Assembly: GCF_000721175.1 (NCBI RefSeq)
Contig: NZ_JOEZ01000008.1
Coordinates: 62,001-126,000, forward strand
Direction: 5' to 3'
Origin: Streptomyces anulatus
GTDB taxonomy: Bacteria > Actinomycetota > Actinomycetes > Streptomycetales > Streptomycetaceae
DNA: 64,000 bases
A program made the position numbers and the translations under genes. Position 1 is the first letter of the stretch. Every line of letters starts with the position of its first letter. The notes beneath the pieces are model-generated. The model had not been told where the DNA came from and did no database searches. It saw only the letters and a list, made by a program, of their open reading frames with translations. Of this stretch, positions 15,600-26,206 are shown in pieces.

Positions 15600-16991
15600 T
15601 CAGGAGGCCTTGACCTTCTCACCCTCGGGCTTGACGGCGGCCGGAGCCGGGGCCGGGGCCGGCTTGGCGGCCTCGTAGAACTCCTCGCGCGGCGTCTCCA
15701 TGGCGCCGAGCGAGACGACCTCGCGCTTGAGGAACATCGCCAGCGTCCAGTCGGCGAAGATCCGGATCTTGCGGTTCCAGGTCGGCATGGCCATGCCGTG
15801 GTAGCCGCGGTGCATGTACCAGGCGAGACGGCCCTTGAGCTTGATCTTCACCTTGCCCATGACGATCATCGCGACGCCCTTGTGCAGGCCGAGACCGGCG
15901 ACCGCACCCTTGTTGGCGTGGCTGTACTCCTTCTGCGGGAAGCCCCGCATGCCGGAGATCACGTTGTCGCCGAGGACCTTCGCCTGACGCAGCGCGTGCT
16001 GGGCGTTGGGCGGGCACCAGGCGTTCGGGTTGCCGGCGCGGCGCCCGACCATGTCCGGCACCTGGGCGTTGTCGCCCGCGGCCCAGATGTAGTCGGTGCC
16101 CTGCACCTGGAGCTTCTCGGAGGTGTCCACGTGGCCGCGGGGGCCGAGCGGCAGGCCGAAGCGGGCCAGCGCCGGGTTCGGCTTCACACCGGCGGTCCAC
16201 ACGATGGTGCTGGAGTCGACCTCCAGGCCGTTCTTCAGCACGACGTGGCCGTCGACGCAGGAGTCCATCGAGGTGGAGAGGTAGATCTCCACGCCGCGGC
16301 TCTCCAGGTGCTCCTTGCCGTAGGCGCCCAGCTTCGGGCCGACCTCCGGAAGGATCCTGTCGGCGGCGTCGACCAGGATGAAGCGCATGTCCTCGCGCTT
16401 CACGTTGGTGTAGTACTTCGCCGCGTCGCGGGCCATGTCCTCGACCTCGCCGATGGTCTCCGCGCCGGCGAAGCCGCCGCCCACGAAGACGAACGTCAGC
16501 GCCTTGCGGCGGACGTCCTCGTCGGTCGTGGAGTCAGCCTTGTCCAGCTGCTCCAGGACGTGGTTGCGCAGGCCGATGGACTCCTCGATGCCCTTCATGC
16601 CGATGCCCTGCTCGGCGAGGCCCGGGATCGGGAAGGTACGGGAGACCGCGCCCATCGCGATGACCAGGTAGTCGAAGGGCAGCTCGTAGGCCTCGCCGAC
16701 GAGCGGCGCGACCGTGGCGACCTTGCGGTCCTGATCGATGGTGGTGACACGACCGGTGAGAACCTCGGCCTTGGGCAGCACGCGTCGCAGCGGGACGACG
16801 ACATGCCGAGGCGAGATGCTGCCGGCAGCAGCTTCGGGGAGGAAGGGCTGGTACGTCATGTACGACCGCGGGTCGACGACCGTGACGGTCGCCTCTCCGT
16901 ATCGCATCTTCTTCAGAATGCGACGAGCTGCGTACAGGCCTACGTACCCACCGCCTACAACGAGGATCCTGGGACGCTCCGTGGTGCTCAT
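15600..16991 (-). CDS. ndh: Type II NADH dehydrogenase (NDH-2)
   Basis: 463-aa single-subunit, non-proton-pumping NADH:menaquinone oxidoreductase on the inner face of the membrane. FAD Rossmann motif RILVVGGGYVGLYAARR is at residues 9-25 and the second NAD(H) motif TFVFVGGGFAGAETIGE near 165. The conserved flavin motif YIWAAGDNAQVP is followed by the C-terminal membrane-anchoring region. ATG 16991 (MSTTERPR) matches the family start, though no strong ribosome site precedes it. A Rex-type site lies about 310 bp upstream. Confidence 0.93.
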   Translation of the reverse strand: MSTTERPRILVVGGGYVGLYAARRILKKMRYGEATVTVVDPRSYMTYQPFLPEAAAGSISPRHVVVPLRRVLPKAEVLTGRVTTIDQDRKVATVAPLVGEAYELPFDYLVIAMGAVSRTFPIPGLAEQGIGMKGIEESIGLRNHVLEQLDKADSTTDEDVRRKALTFVFVGGGFAGAETIGEVEDMARDAAKYYTNVKREDMRFILVDAADRILPEVGPKLGAYGKEHLESRGVEIYLSTSMDSCVDGHVVLKNGLEVDSSTIVWTAGVKPNPALARFGLPLGPRGHVDTSEKLQVQGTDYIWAAGDNAQVPDMVGRRAGNPNAWCPPNAQHALRQAKVLGDNVISGMRGFPQKEYSHANKGAVAGLGLHKGVAMIVMGKVKIKLKGRLAWYMHRGYHGMAMPTWNRKIRIFADWTLAMFLKREVVSLGAMETPREEFYEAAKPAPAPAPAAVKPEGEKVKAS

Positions 16992-17604
16992 GGCATCGAG
17001 TATCCACCCCGCCCCAGGGGGGTGCTCGTGAGCCCCTTCACAAGGATTGACCGACCCTCTGCTACACTTCGCCGCCCACGTGACCCAGGTCATGGGCGCG
17101 AAAGGGAACCACGACACCGCGGGAAACGTTGCTCACCGCTTGTGAGCTGGCCGTTGGCCCTTCGGACGGGGTGAACCACCCCCCTCCCGCATACGGACGC
17201 AACGCGCTCGGAACACCCGCGCAGCACCTCCGTACGAGCCAGGGGGCGACCAGTTCAGGCCTGATGGGCCCCAACCGCGACCAACAGGGCCCCATTCCTT
17301 GTGAAGAAGTTCACGAAGTTTCTCGCGGCGTGTCCCGAAGGGGACCCCCGGGCGGCCCGCAGGGACCGGATCCGGGCTCAACGGTGCAGGTGGCGGTGCG
17401 TTTGAGCAGTGGCCCGAGGGCTGCCCGCCCGTACCGGCCGGCCTTCCGCCCGAGACGTCTACCGCGACCCGTGACGCCCCACCCGACACCGAGACCGCCG
17501 GGCGCCGCCCCTCAACGCACCCCGCTCGCCGTGAGGTGAGCGATGCCGTCGAGGATTTCCGATGGACGCGTCTCCCGTACGCGGCGGCGTCCCACACCTG
17601 GCCG
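16992..17604. other. Gene-free upstream region of ndh and the toxin-antitoxin operon
   Basis: About 610 bp without a supported gene. It contains the ndh promoter region, a Rex-like operator (17299-17316), a further TTCACAA half-site (17037-17043) and the start of the antitoxin promoter. Confidence 0.5.
17299..17316. promoter_or_regulatory. Rex-type redox operator upstream of ndh
   Basis: TTGTGAA-GAAG-TTCACGA differs at one arm position from the Streptomyces Rex operator TTGTGAA-N4-TTCACAA. Rex senses the NADH/NAD+ ratio and is known to control respiratory genes, so a site before ndh is expected. Its distance from the ndh start implies a long leader or a distal promoter. Confidence 0.65.
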
Positions 17605-17626
17605 GTGTACACGGAGATGCGTACAC
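17605..17626. promoter_or_regulatory. Operator/promoter of the Phd-RelE pair
   Basis: GTGTAC (17605-17610) and GTACAC (17621-17626) are inverted copies of the TGTACA core bound by YefM/Phd antitoxins. The right arm overlaps a possible -10 (TACACT, 17622-17627) only 6 bp before ATG 17634, suggesting a leaderless, autorepressed transcript. Confidence 0.55.
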
Positions 17627-17633
17627 TACTTTC

Positions 17634-17906
17634 ATGACCGATAACACCGTGACCGTCAGGGAAGCACGCGCACACCTCGCGGAACACATCAACCGCGCCG
17701 AGGAAGGCACTCCGACCGTTATAACGCGCAACGGCACCCCTGTAGCCGCGGTCGTGCCGATCACCGACTTCGAAGCGCTGGAGGAGGCGGCCGACGTGAT
17801 GCTGGCCCGGGAGGCGGAAGCAGTTCTGGCCGACGGCGGGCCCACCGTTTCCATGGCCGAGCTGCTGGCGGACCTGTTCAGCGAGCGCGGTGAAGGCGCC
17901 GCGTGA
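17634..17906 (+). CDS. Phd/YefM-family antitoxin
   Basis: 90-aa antitoxin. The N-terminal Phd fold (VTVREARAHLAEHINRAEEG, then PTVITRNGTPVAAVVPITDFEALEE) binds DNA, and the C-terminal tail neutralises the toxin. ATG 17634 is chosen because the family consensus starts there; the longer frame (17562) lacks homology. Start and stop positions couple it to the toxin gene through a GTGA overlap. Confidence 0.9.
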   Translation: MTDNTVTVREARAHLAEHINRAEEGTPTVITRNGTPVAAVVPITDFEALEEAADVMLAREAEAVLADGGPTVSMAELLADLFSERGEGAA

Positions 17907-18172
17907 AGTACGCCTTCCGGTTCGCTACCGCTGCACAGCGGCAGCTTCGGGCCATCAGCCGGCACGACGCCATGCGCATCCTGACCGCGTTGACCGCGCT
18001 CGGTGACGATCCGTACCGCGAGGACGCCGATGTCAAGAAGCTCACCGGCCCGTCCGGGCTCTACCGGCTCAGGGTCGGCAGCTACAGGGTCGCCTACCAG
18101 ATCAACGATGGTGAGCTCGTCATCCTCGTCGTCAAGGTAGGCGACCGGCGGGACGTGTACCGCAACCTGTAG
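17903..18172 (+). CDS. RelE/ParE-family toxin
   Basis: 89-aa type II toxin, probably a ribosome-dependent mRNA interferase. RelE-like features are YAFRFATAAQRQLRAI, LTGPSGLYRLRVGSYRVAYQ and the C-terminal VVKVGDRRDVYRNL with the Arg and Tyr typical of the active surface. GTG 17903 overlaps the antitoxin stop by 4 bp. Confidence 0.9.
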   Translation: MKYAFRFATAAQRQLRAISRHDAMRILTALTALGDDPYREDADVKKLTGPSGLYRLRVGSYRVAYQINDGELVILVVKVGDRRDVYRNL

Positions 18173-18176
18173 GCGG

Positions 18177-19118
18177 TCAGGCCAATGACCAGCCGATGCC
18201 GTCCAGGATGTCGTGCTCGCTGACGACGACCTCGTGGGCTCCCGTCCGCTCCATCACGGCGAGCAGGACGAGCGCACCGGCACCGATCACGTCGACCCGG
18301 CCCGGGTGCATCACGGGGATCGCGGCGCGCTCCTCGTGGGTGGAGCGGAGCAGGTGCTCGGTGATCGCGCGGACCTGGCCGCGGGAGATCCGGGAGTGGT
18401 GGATGGCCTGGGAGTCGTACTCCTCCAGCTCCAGCGCGATCCCGGCGACCGTCGTGACGGTGCCCGCGAGGCCGACGAGGGTGCCCGCCCCGGTGAGCGG
18501 CACGGTCTGCTCGGCGAGGTCGAGGGCGGCGTCGATGTCCGCACGGATCGCGGCGGCCCTCTCGTGGCTCGGCGGGTCCATGACGACCCCGTCCACGACG
18601 AGATGGCGCTCCGTCATCCGTACGCAGCCGATGTCCACGGACCGGGCCGCCTCCACCCCGTCCGAACCGAGGACGAACTCGGTGGAGCCGCCGCCGATGT
18701 CGACGACCAGATACGGCTTCGCCAGGTGGTCGCTGCCCGCCAGTTCCCTGGTGGCCCCGCCGAAGGAGAGCTGCGCCTCCTGGTCGCCGGTGATCACCTC
18801 GGGCTCGACGCCGAGGATGTCCCGGACCCCGGCCACGAACTCGGCGCTGTTCTCGGCGTCCCGGGAGGCGGAGGTGGCGACGAAACGGATCCGCTCGGCG
18901 CCCAGTTCCTCGATCGCCGCCGCGTACTCGCGGCAGGCCGCGAACGTTCGCTCCAGCGCCTCGGGGGCGAGCCGGCCGGTCCTGTCCACGCCCTGCCCCA
19001 GGCGGACGATCGTCATCCGCCGGTCCAGCTCGGTCAAGGCGCCGGTGGCGGGGTCCACGTCGGCGACGAGGAGCCGGATGGAGTTCGTACCGCAGTCGAC
19101 GGCGGCGACCCGGGTCAC
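18177..19118 (-). CDS. ppx: Ppx/GppA family exopolyphosphatase
   Basis: 313-aa enzyme of the ASKHA fold that hydrolyses terminal phosphates of polyphosphate or pppGpp. The phosphate-1 motif is VAAVDCGTNSIRLLVAD at the N-terminus and the phosphate-2 motif LVVDIGGGSTEFVLGS near residue 135. It has the short two-domain length usual in actinobacteria. GTG 19118 overlaps the DUF501 stop by 4 bp, so DUF501 and ppx are translationally coupled. The longer frame to 19538 only reads antisense-like sequence. Confidence 0.9.
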   Translation of the reverse strand: MTRVAAVDCGTNSIRLLVADVDPATGALTELDRRMTIVRLGQGVDRTGRLAPEALERTFAACREYAAAIEELGAERIRFVATSASRDAENSAEFVAGVRDILGVEPEVITGDQEAQLSFGGATRELAGSDHLAKPYLVVDIGGGSTEFVLGSDGVEAARSVDIGCVRMTERHLVVDGVVMDPPSHERAAAIRADIDAALDLAEQTVPLTGAGTLVGLAGTVTTVAGIALELEEYDSQAIHHSRISRGQVRAITEHLLRSTHEERAAIPVMHPGRVDVIGAGALVLLAVMERTGAHEVVVSEHDILDGIGWSLA

Positions 19119-19657
19119 GCGTCCTGCCCTTCCGCGTCCACGGCGCACGGTGTGACGCAGGGGCCCTTGGCCCACCACTCGGGCAGCATCGCGATGGCCT
19201 CGTCGCCCAGCGGGTTCACCCCGGGCCCGGCGGCCAGTGAGTGGCCGACCAGGACATGCAGGCACTTCACCCGGTCCGGCATGCCGCCCGCGCTCGGGAA
19301 GCCCTCCAGGACCTCGATGGCGTCGCGACGGGTGATGTAGTCCTCGTGCGCGGCCCGGTAGGCGTCGGCCAGCTCCGGATCGGTCTCCAGACGGGCCGTC
19401 ATCTCCTTCATGACCCCGTTGGCCTCCAGCGTGCCGATCGCCGAGGCCGCCCGGGGGCAGGTCAGGTAGTACGTCGTCGGGAACGGCGTGCCGTCCTCCA
19501 GACGGGGCTGGGTCTCCACCACGTCCGGGTTGCCGCACGGGCAGCGGTGCGCGATGGCGCGCAGTCCGCGCGGCGGGCGGCCGAGCTGCTGCTCGAACGC
19601 GGCGATGTCCGCGTCGGTGGGCTTGGTGGACTCGGTCTGCGGAGGGGGCGTTTCCAT
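19115..19657 (-). CDS. DUF501 family protein
   Basis: 180 aa. It has a conserved Cys-rich core RCPCGNPDVVETQPRLEDG, TTYYLTCPRA, and DRVKCLHVLVGHSLAAGPGVNPLGDEA, which is the DUF501 signature. The cysteines and histidine suggest metal binding. Function unknown. It lies in the conserved actinobacterial block eno-divIC-DUF501-ppx. Confidence 0.9.
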   Translation of the reverse strand: METPPPQTESTKPTDADIAAFEQQLGRPPRGLRAIAHRCPCGNPDVVETQPRLEDGTPFPTTYYLTCPRAASAIGTLEANGVMKEMTARLETDPELADAYRAAHEDYITRRDAIEVLEGFPSAGGMPDRVKCLHVLVGHSLAAGPGVNPLGDEAIAMLPEWWAKGPCVTPCAVDAEGQDA

Positions 19658-19726
19658 GCCTGCCTTGGTTCTGCTCGGAAGCTCGTCGGAGGAAGAGGAG
19701 AAGGTGGACGTACGGTGGTCGGTCGG

Positions 19727-20206
19727 TCAGTCGCGGTCGGCCCGGTCGGCGCTGTCCACGCCGTCCCAGAGGTTCGAGTGCCAGGGGTGGTCGCTCGCGC
19801 CCGGCTCGCCACGGCGGTCCTGCGCCGCGTCGGGGTCGGCCACGGTGTAGCCGGTCTCCCCGGGCAGGACGTAATGGAGGTGCTGTCGGGCCAGACGCAT
19901 GATGTACGCGTCGTCCTGGAGCCGCGCCTTCTCGTCCCGCAGCTCCTCGGTGCGCCGCTCCGCCTCCTGCGAGAGCCGCTCCTGCTCGGCGATCTCGTCG
20001 CGCTGGTAGAGGTACTGCCGCATCGGGTAGGCGAGCGCCACCACCAGGGAGCAGACCACCAGCGCCAGGAACGCGGCCCGGCCGGTGAGCCGGGAGCGGC
20101 GGGCCTGGCGGCGGTTCTGGGATCGGTACACGCGGGCAGCGGTCTGCTCGCCGAGCAGTCGCAGCCTGGTCGCGGTGGAGAACCGGTCGCGGTCCTTCCC
20201 GGCCAT
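19727..20206 (-). CDS. divIC: FtsB/DivIC-like septum-formation protein
   Basis: 159-aa single-pass membrane protein. A basic cytoplasmic N-terminus (RSQNRRQARRSRLTGR) precedes one helix (AAFLALVVCSLVVALAYPM, about residues 43-61). An extracytoplasmic coiled coil follows (EIAEQERLSQEAERRTEELRD), ending in a short tail. It acts with FtsL/FtsQ in the septal complex; divIC is needed for sporulation septation in Streptomyces. ATG 20206 follows a GGGGAGGCGGGAG-type site. Confidence 0.9.
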   Translation of the reverse strand: MAGKDRDRFSTATRLRLLGEQTAARVYRSQNRRQARRSRLTGRAAFLALVVCSLVVALAYPMRQYLYQRDEIAEQERLSQEAERRTEELRDEKARLQDDAYIMRLARQHLHYVLPGETGYTVADPDAAQDRRGEPGASDHPWHSNLWDGVDSADRADRD

Positions 20207-20233
20207 GTCTCCCGCCTCCCCGTTACGCACGTC

Positions 20234-20270
20234 CGTCCCCGCACACGGTACGGGACCGGGTGCGGGGACG
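20234..20270. terminator. Hairpin downstream of eno
   Basis: cgtccccgca (20234-20243) pairs with tgcggggacg (20261-20270), a 10-bp perfect stem 30 bp past the enolase stop and before the divIC start. Confidence 0.6.
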
Positions 20271-20299
20271 GGCGGAGGCTACCGTCCTGCGACTACGGG

Positions 20300-21715
<1,416 letters not shown>

Positions 21716-21816
21716 TCACGGGACAAAACTCTAGAAATCTACTGGACAGTAATAAGCACTGCCGACAAGAGGTGAACGCATGCGGGCCCCCGGACGCCCG
21801 CCGCTCACGAAGAACC

Positions 21817-21852
21817 CGGCCCGGCGCGCTGGGGGATGAGCGCGCCGGGCCG
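21817..21852 (-). terminator. rpfA terminator
   Basis: cggcccggcgcgct (21817-21830) and agcgcgccgggccg (21839-21852) form a perfect 14-bp stem with an 8-nt loop, about 60 bp after the rpfA stop. Confidence 0.75.
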
Positions 21853-21912
21853 GGGAGCCGTGCGAGGAGAAGTGCAGCCGGACGATTCTCCTCCGGGGAG
21901 GAGATGCGGCGC

Positions 21913-22830
<918 letters not shown>

Positions 22831-23009
22831 TGACGGTCGACGGGGCCCGCGGTGCGAGCGGCTACGACCGTAAACACAGGCAACCCCGACATTCAAAGAT
22901 GGACATAGGGGGCAATCACCCCGAACTCGCCGCGACCGATGGGGCGTTTCCGCAGGTCGGGAGCGATGCGCGCGGACCGGCCGGGCAAAACGCGCCAGTT
23001 GAAGCAAAG
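22831..23009. other. rpfA promoter region
   Basis: AT-richer than its surroundings, with no gene. It contains a copy of TGGACATAG (near 22900) that recurs at 23036-23044 in the rpfB terminator hairpin. The rpfA promoter should lie here. Confidence 0.4.
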
Positions 23010-23048
23010 AGACCCATGTCTCACTTACACAAAAGTGGACATAGGTCT
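23010..23048 (-). terminator. rpfB terminator
   Basis: agacccatgtctcactt (23010-23026) and aagtggacataggtct (23033-23048) pair almost perfectly with a 6-nt loop. On the minus strand the stem is followed by CTTTG. It lies 43 bp past the rpfB stop, separating it from rpfA. Confidence 0.75.
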
Positions 23049-23090
23049 CTGAACTACCCGGATTTCCGAGGCGTTTTCTCCCGTATGCGA

Positions 23091-24158
23091 TCAGTTGGCG
23101 GCCGGCTCCTCGGCACCCTCCGGTGCGATCCGATCCGCACCCTTGCCCGCGCCCTGGTCCGCCCCCTGACCCAGTCCCAGATCCAGGCTCTGGCCGGGCA
23201 GGATCAGGTCCGGGTCGGAGCCCAGGAGGCCCTTGTTCGTCTCGTACAGGCCGGTCCAGCCGCCGGGAAGTTCCTGTGCGTCAGCGATCGCCCAGAGGCT
23301 GTCCCCGGGCCGCACCGTGTACGCGCCGGCGGTCGCCGCGCCACCGTTGCGCGCATCGCCCTCACCGCGCGAGGCGTGCCGGCCGGACTCACGGGGGCCG
23401 CCCTTCTGGCCGGCGTCGGCCTCCTCGGGTGCGGGGGCGCCCCGGTGCTTGCCCCCCTTGCCGTCCTCGCCCGTCGAGGCGTCGGGGGCGCCGGAGGGAT
23501 CCGTGGCGCCGGGAGCGTCGGGGGTGCCGGAGGCAGGCGGAGCGGAGGGCGTCACCGAGGAGTCGGGAGTCCCGCTCCCCTTCTCCGTACCGCCACTGCC
23601 CTCGTTGTCATCCTTGTCACCCTTGTCGACCTTGTCGCTGTTGTCGCTGTTGCCGGATTCATCCGCCTTGTCGGTCGAGCCCGAGCCCTCTTCGCCGGTC
23701 GGGGTCGTCGTCGGGTCGGCCGAAGGATCGGCGGACGGGCCGGGAGACGGTGAGGTGCCCGGGTCGACGCCGGGCAGGCTGCCGTCCACCGCGAGGCCGG
23801 AGATGACCGCACAGCTGGGCCACGCCTTCGGCCCCTGGTCGCCCAGGACCTTCTCGGCGACGGAGATCTGCTGCGACCGGCTGGCGAGGTCGGCGCGGGG
23901 CGCGAACGCCGTGCCGCCGTACGCCGACCAGGTCTCCTGCGAGAACTGGAGCCCGCCGTAGTAGCCGTTGCCGAGATCGGCGCTCCACATGCCGCCGCTC
24001 TCACACTCCGCGACCCGGTCCCAGGTGGTGGCCTCGGCCGCGTGCACGCCGCTCGCACCGAGCAGCGGGATGGCGATGGCCGATCCCGTCACACCTGCGG
24101 CGACGACGATGGCGGGTGCCTGGCGAGGGCGGCGGTGTCTGCCGTTCGCGGAGCCCAT
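23091..24158 (-). CDS. rpfB: Resuscitation-promoting factor with disordered linker and LysM
   Basis: 355-aa secreted Rpf paralogue. Signal peptide (IVVAAGVTGSAIAIPLLGAS ... VHA), Rpf domain with RVAECESGGMW and [14 protein letters not shown], then a long Ser/Pro/Asp/Gly/Lys-rich linker (about residues 150-270) that should span the cell wall. A LysM motif follows (AYTVRPGDSLWAIADAQEL) and a short Gly/Ala-rich tail. ATG 24158 has GGAAGG at good spacing. No c-di-AMP riboswitch was seen in its leader, so the two neighbouring rpf genes differ in control. Confidence 0.93.
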   Translation of the reverse strand: MGSANGRHRRPRQAPAIVVAAGVTGSAIAIPLLGASGVHAAEATTWDRVAECESGGMWSADLGNGYYGGLQFSQETWSAYGGTAFAPRADLASRSQQISVAEKVLGDQGPKAWPSCAVISGLAVDGSLPGVDPGTSPSPGPSADPSADPTTTPTGEEGSGSTDKADESGNSDNSDKVDKGDKDDNEGSGGTEKGSGTPDSSVTPSAPPASGTPDAPGATDPSGAPDASTGEDGKGGKHRGAPAPEEADAGQKGGPRESGRHASRGEGDARNGGAATAGAYTVRPGDSLWAIADAQELPGGWTGLYETNKGLLGSDPDLILPGQSLDLGLGQGADQGAGKGADRIAPEGAEEPAAN

Positions 24159-24334
24159 GGGTATGCCTTCCGTGCGACTGACGAGCGAGTGACCTGAACG
24201 CCGCGCAGCAGGAATCGGTGCCTGCACCGGCGCACAGGTGACGCGTGAGCAACGTGCGGCCGACGCGTCGAACCGTGAACCTAGCGGGACTCGAACGTGT
24301 GTCACAAGTCGATGCAGCGCAGATCACGTGAAAG

Positions 24335-25672
24335 TCACAGAGTTGACAGCGTGTCACCATTTTCGGAACGGCTGCCCGGCTCGAACTCGACCGGAAGGGT
24401 GCGCAGTCCACGCATGATGAGCCCGCCGCGCCAGCGCAAATCGGCAGGTTCTCCCGCAAGTCGCAGGTCGGGAAGGCGTCTCAACAGGGTGGCCAGCGCG
24501 GTCTGACCCTCCAGCCTGGCCAGCGGCGCCCCCAGGCAGTAGTGGATGCCGTGCCCGTATCCGAGGTGCTGATTGTCACGCCGTGCAAGGTCCAGAGTGT
24601 CCGGTTCCGCGAACCGGTCCGGGTCCCGGTCGGCCGCCGCCAGCACCACCAGTACGGGGTCCCCGGCGGCGATCTCCTCTCCGCCCAGGGTCAGCGCCTC
24701 GGTGGCGTACCGCCAGGTCGCCATCTCGACCGGCCCGTCGAACCGGAGCAGTTCCTCGAGCCCGGTGGCCAGCAGCGCGCTCTCCCCCGCCGCCAGCGAG
24801 GCCTCCAGCCGGGCGCGCTGCTCGGGGTGGCGCAGCAGCGCGTAGGTCCCGTTCCCGATCAGGTTGACCGTCGTCTCGAACCCGGCGAACAACAGGATGA
24901 ACGCCATCGCGGCCGCCTCGTTCTCCGTGAGGTGCTCGCCGTGGTCGCTGGCCCGGATCAGCCCGGAGATCAGGTCGTCGCCCGGGTTCTCCCTTTTGCG
25001 GTGGATGAGTTCGGCGAGGTAGCCGCGCATCTTCTTCACCGACCGGGCGACCCCGCCGCGCGGCCCGCCGCCGTGCCGGATCATCATGCCCGCCCAGTCC
25101 CGGAAGTCGCCCTGGTCCTCCTCGGGGACGCCGAGCAGGTCGCAGATGGCGTAGATGGGGAGCGGGAAGGCGAGGTCATGGATGAGGTCGGCGTTGCCCT
25201 TCTCCACGAAGTCGTCGATGAGCCGGTCCGTCAGCTCCTGCACGCGGGGCGCGAACTCCGCGACCCGGCGCGGGGTGAACGCCTTGGACACGAGCCGGCG
25301 CAGCCGGGTGTGGTCCGGCGGGTCGATGTTGAGCAGATGCGTCATCAGCTCCGCCTTGCGCTCCCCCGGGATCCCCGTCTTCCCCTTGACGTGCGGCGAC
25401 CCGGCGTGGTTGGCCGGGTTCTTGGAGAGCCGTGCGTCGGCGAGCGCCTGCTTGGCATCCCCGTACCGGGTCACGAGCCAGGCCTCGACCCCGCTGGGCA
25501 GTGCGGTGCGGTGCACGGGGCGGTGCTCGCGGAGCCAGGCGTAGACGGGGTAGGGGTCGGTGGCGAACTCCCAGGTGAAGAGTTCGGGTGCGGGTGCGGC
25601 CCTCTCGGGGGTGGCGGCGCTGTGCGGGCAGGAGGAGGGCTCGGGGGTGCGTGGGGCGGGGCTGTCGTTCAC
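24335..25672 (-). CDS. Cytochrome P450, CYP107U-like
   Basis: 445-aa soluble haem mono-oxygenase. The I-helix motif is AFILLFAGFETTVN (AGxET; about residues 252-265). The K-helix is GLEELLRFDGP and the haem-binding loop LGYGHGIHYCLGAPLARLE with the axial Cys. Synteny suggests CYP107U1, reported from memory to matter for sporulation in S. coelicolor. GTG 25672 overlaps the stop of the broken gene upstream by 4 bp, implying former translational coupling. Confidence 0.92.
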   Translation of the reverse strand: MNDSPAPRTPEPSSCPHSAATPERAAPAPELFTWEFATDPYPVYAWLREHRPVHRTALPSGVEAWLVTRYGDAKQALADARLSKNPANHAGSPHVKGKTGIPGERKAELMTHLLNIDPPDHTRLRRLVSKAFTPRRVAEFAPRVQELTDRLIDDFVEKGNADLIHDLAFPLPIYAICDLLGVPEEDQGDFRDWAGMMIRHGGGPRGGVARSVKKMRGYLAELIHRKRENPGDDLISGLIRASDHGEHLTENEAAAMAFILLFAGFETTVNLIGNGTYALLRHPEQRARLEASLAAGESALLATGLEELLRFDGPVEMATWRYATEALTLGGEEIAAGDPVLVVLAAADRDPDRFAEPDTLDLARRDNQHLGYGHGIHYCLGAPLARLEGQTALATLLRRLPDLRLAGEPADLRWRGGLIMRGLRTLPVEFEPGSRSENGDTLSTL

Positions 25673-26167
25673 GCCTCGACGTTATCGGGCGGCGGGTCGC
25701 GGGCCTCCTGCGGCCGTCCGGCGAAATGCTCCACGATGACGGCATCGAGCGGCAGGCTGACGGCCTCCCGCAGCCTTCTCGCGCACTCTGCCGCCGTCGG
25801 GCTCCCGTCCTCGACGCTGCGGTCCAGCCAGAAACACCGCCCGGTCGACGAGCACGGTCACGAGGTGGTCCGGTGCGTCGGCGTTCCCGGCCTCCGCCGC
25901 CTCCCGCTCCAAATACGGAACGGCCGACCACGTCTCCCCGGGCCACGAGAGCCCGGCCGTCGTCGGCCCAGTTCGACACCGGTTTCCGGAGGTCGGGCTG
26001 CCCGCTCACAGCCTCCAGGGCGTGCAGCCACAGGCGGAGCGGCCCGCACGGGGCGTCCGGGCAGGGCGTCCGGGCAGGGCGTCCCGGTACAGGAACGGTG
26101 AGGCCCTCCAGGTGTCGGGCTCACCCCGGCCCAACGCGTCCGCAGGCGCCTCCAGTTCGGCATCCAC
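25669..26167 (-). pseudogene. Degraded gene upstream of the P450 gene
   Basis: Three frames join to give one plausible protein of about 165 aa starting VDAELEAPADALGRGEPD (GTG 26167, GAGGGGCGGGG site). It continues LRLWLHALEAVSGQPDLRK, ETWSAVPYLEREAAEAGNAD, HLVTVLVDRAVF and WLDRSVEDGSPTAAECARRL, ending NVEA-stop in GTGA overlap with the P450 gene. The breaks are a duplicated 13-bp unit (plus strand, about 26054-26080), a G-tract indel near 25945 and an extra base in an A3/T3 run near 25833. Function not recognised. It is coupled to the P450 gene, so it may have been its partner. Confidence 0.6.
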
Positions 26168-26206
26168 GCCTGCCCCGCCCCTCGTACGGCCCCTGGTGTC
26201 GCCGTA

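Noticed and set aside
17133..17687. A gene on the minus strand upstream of the antitoxin
   Set aside because: No ribosome site, composition typical of antisense frames, and it overlaps the Rex-like site and antitoxin promoter.
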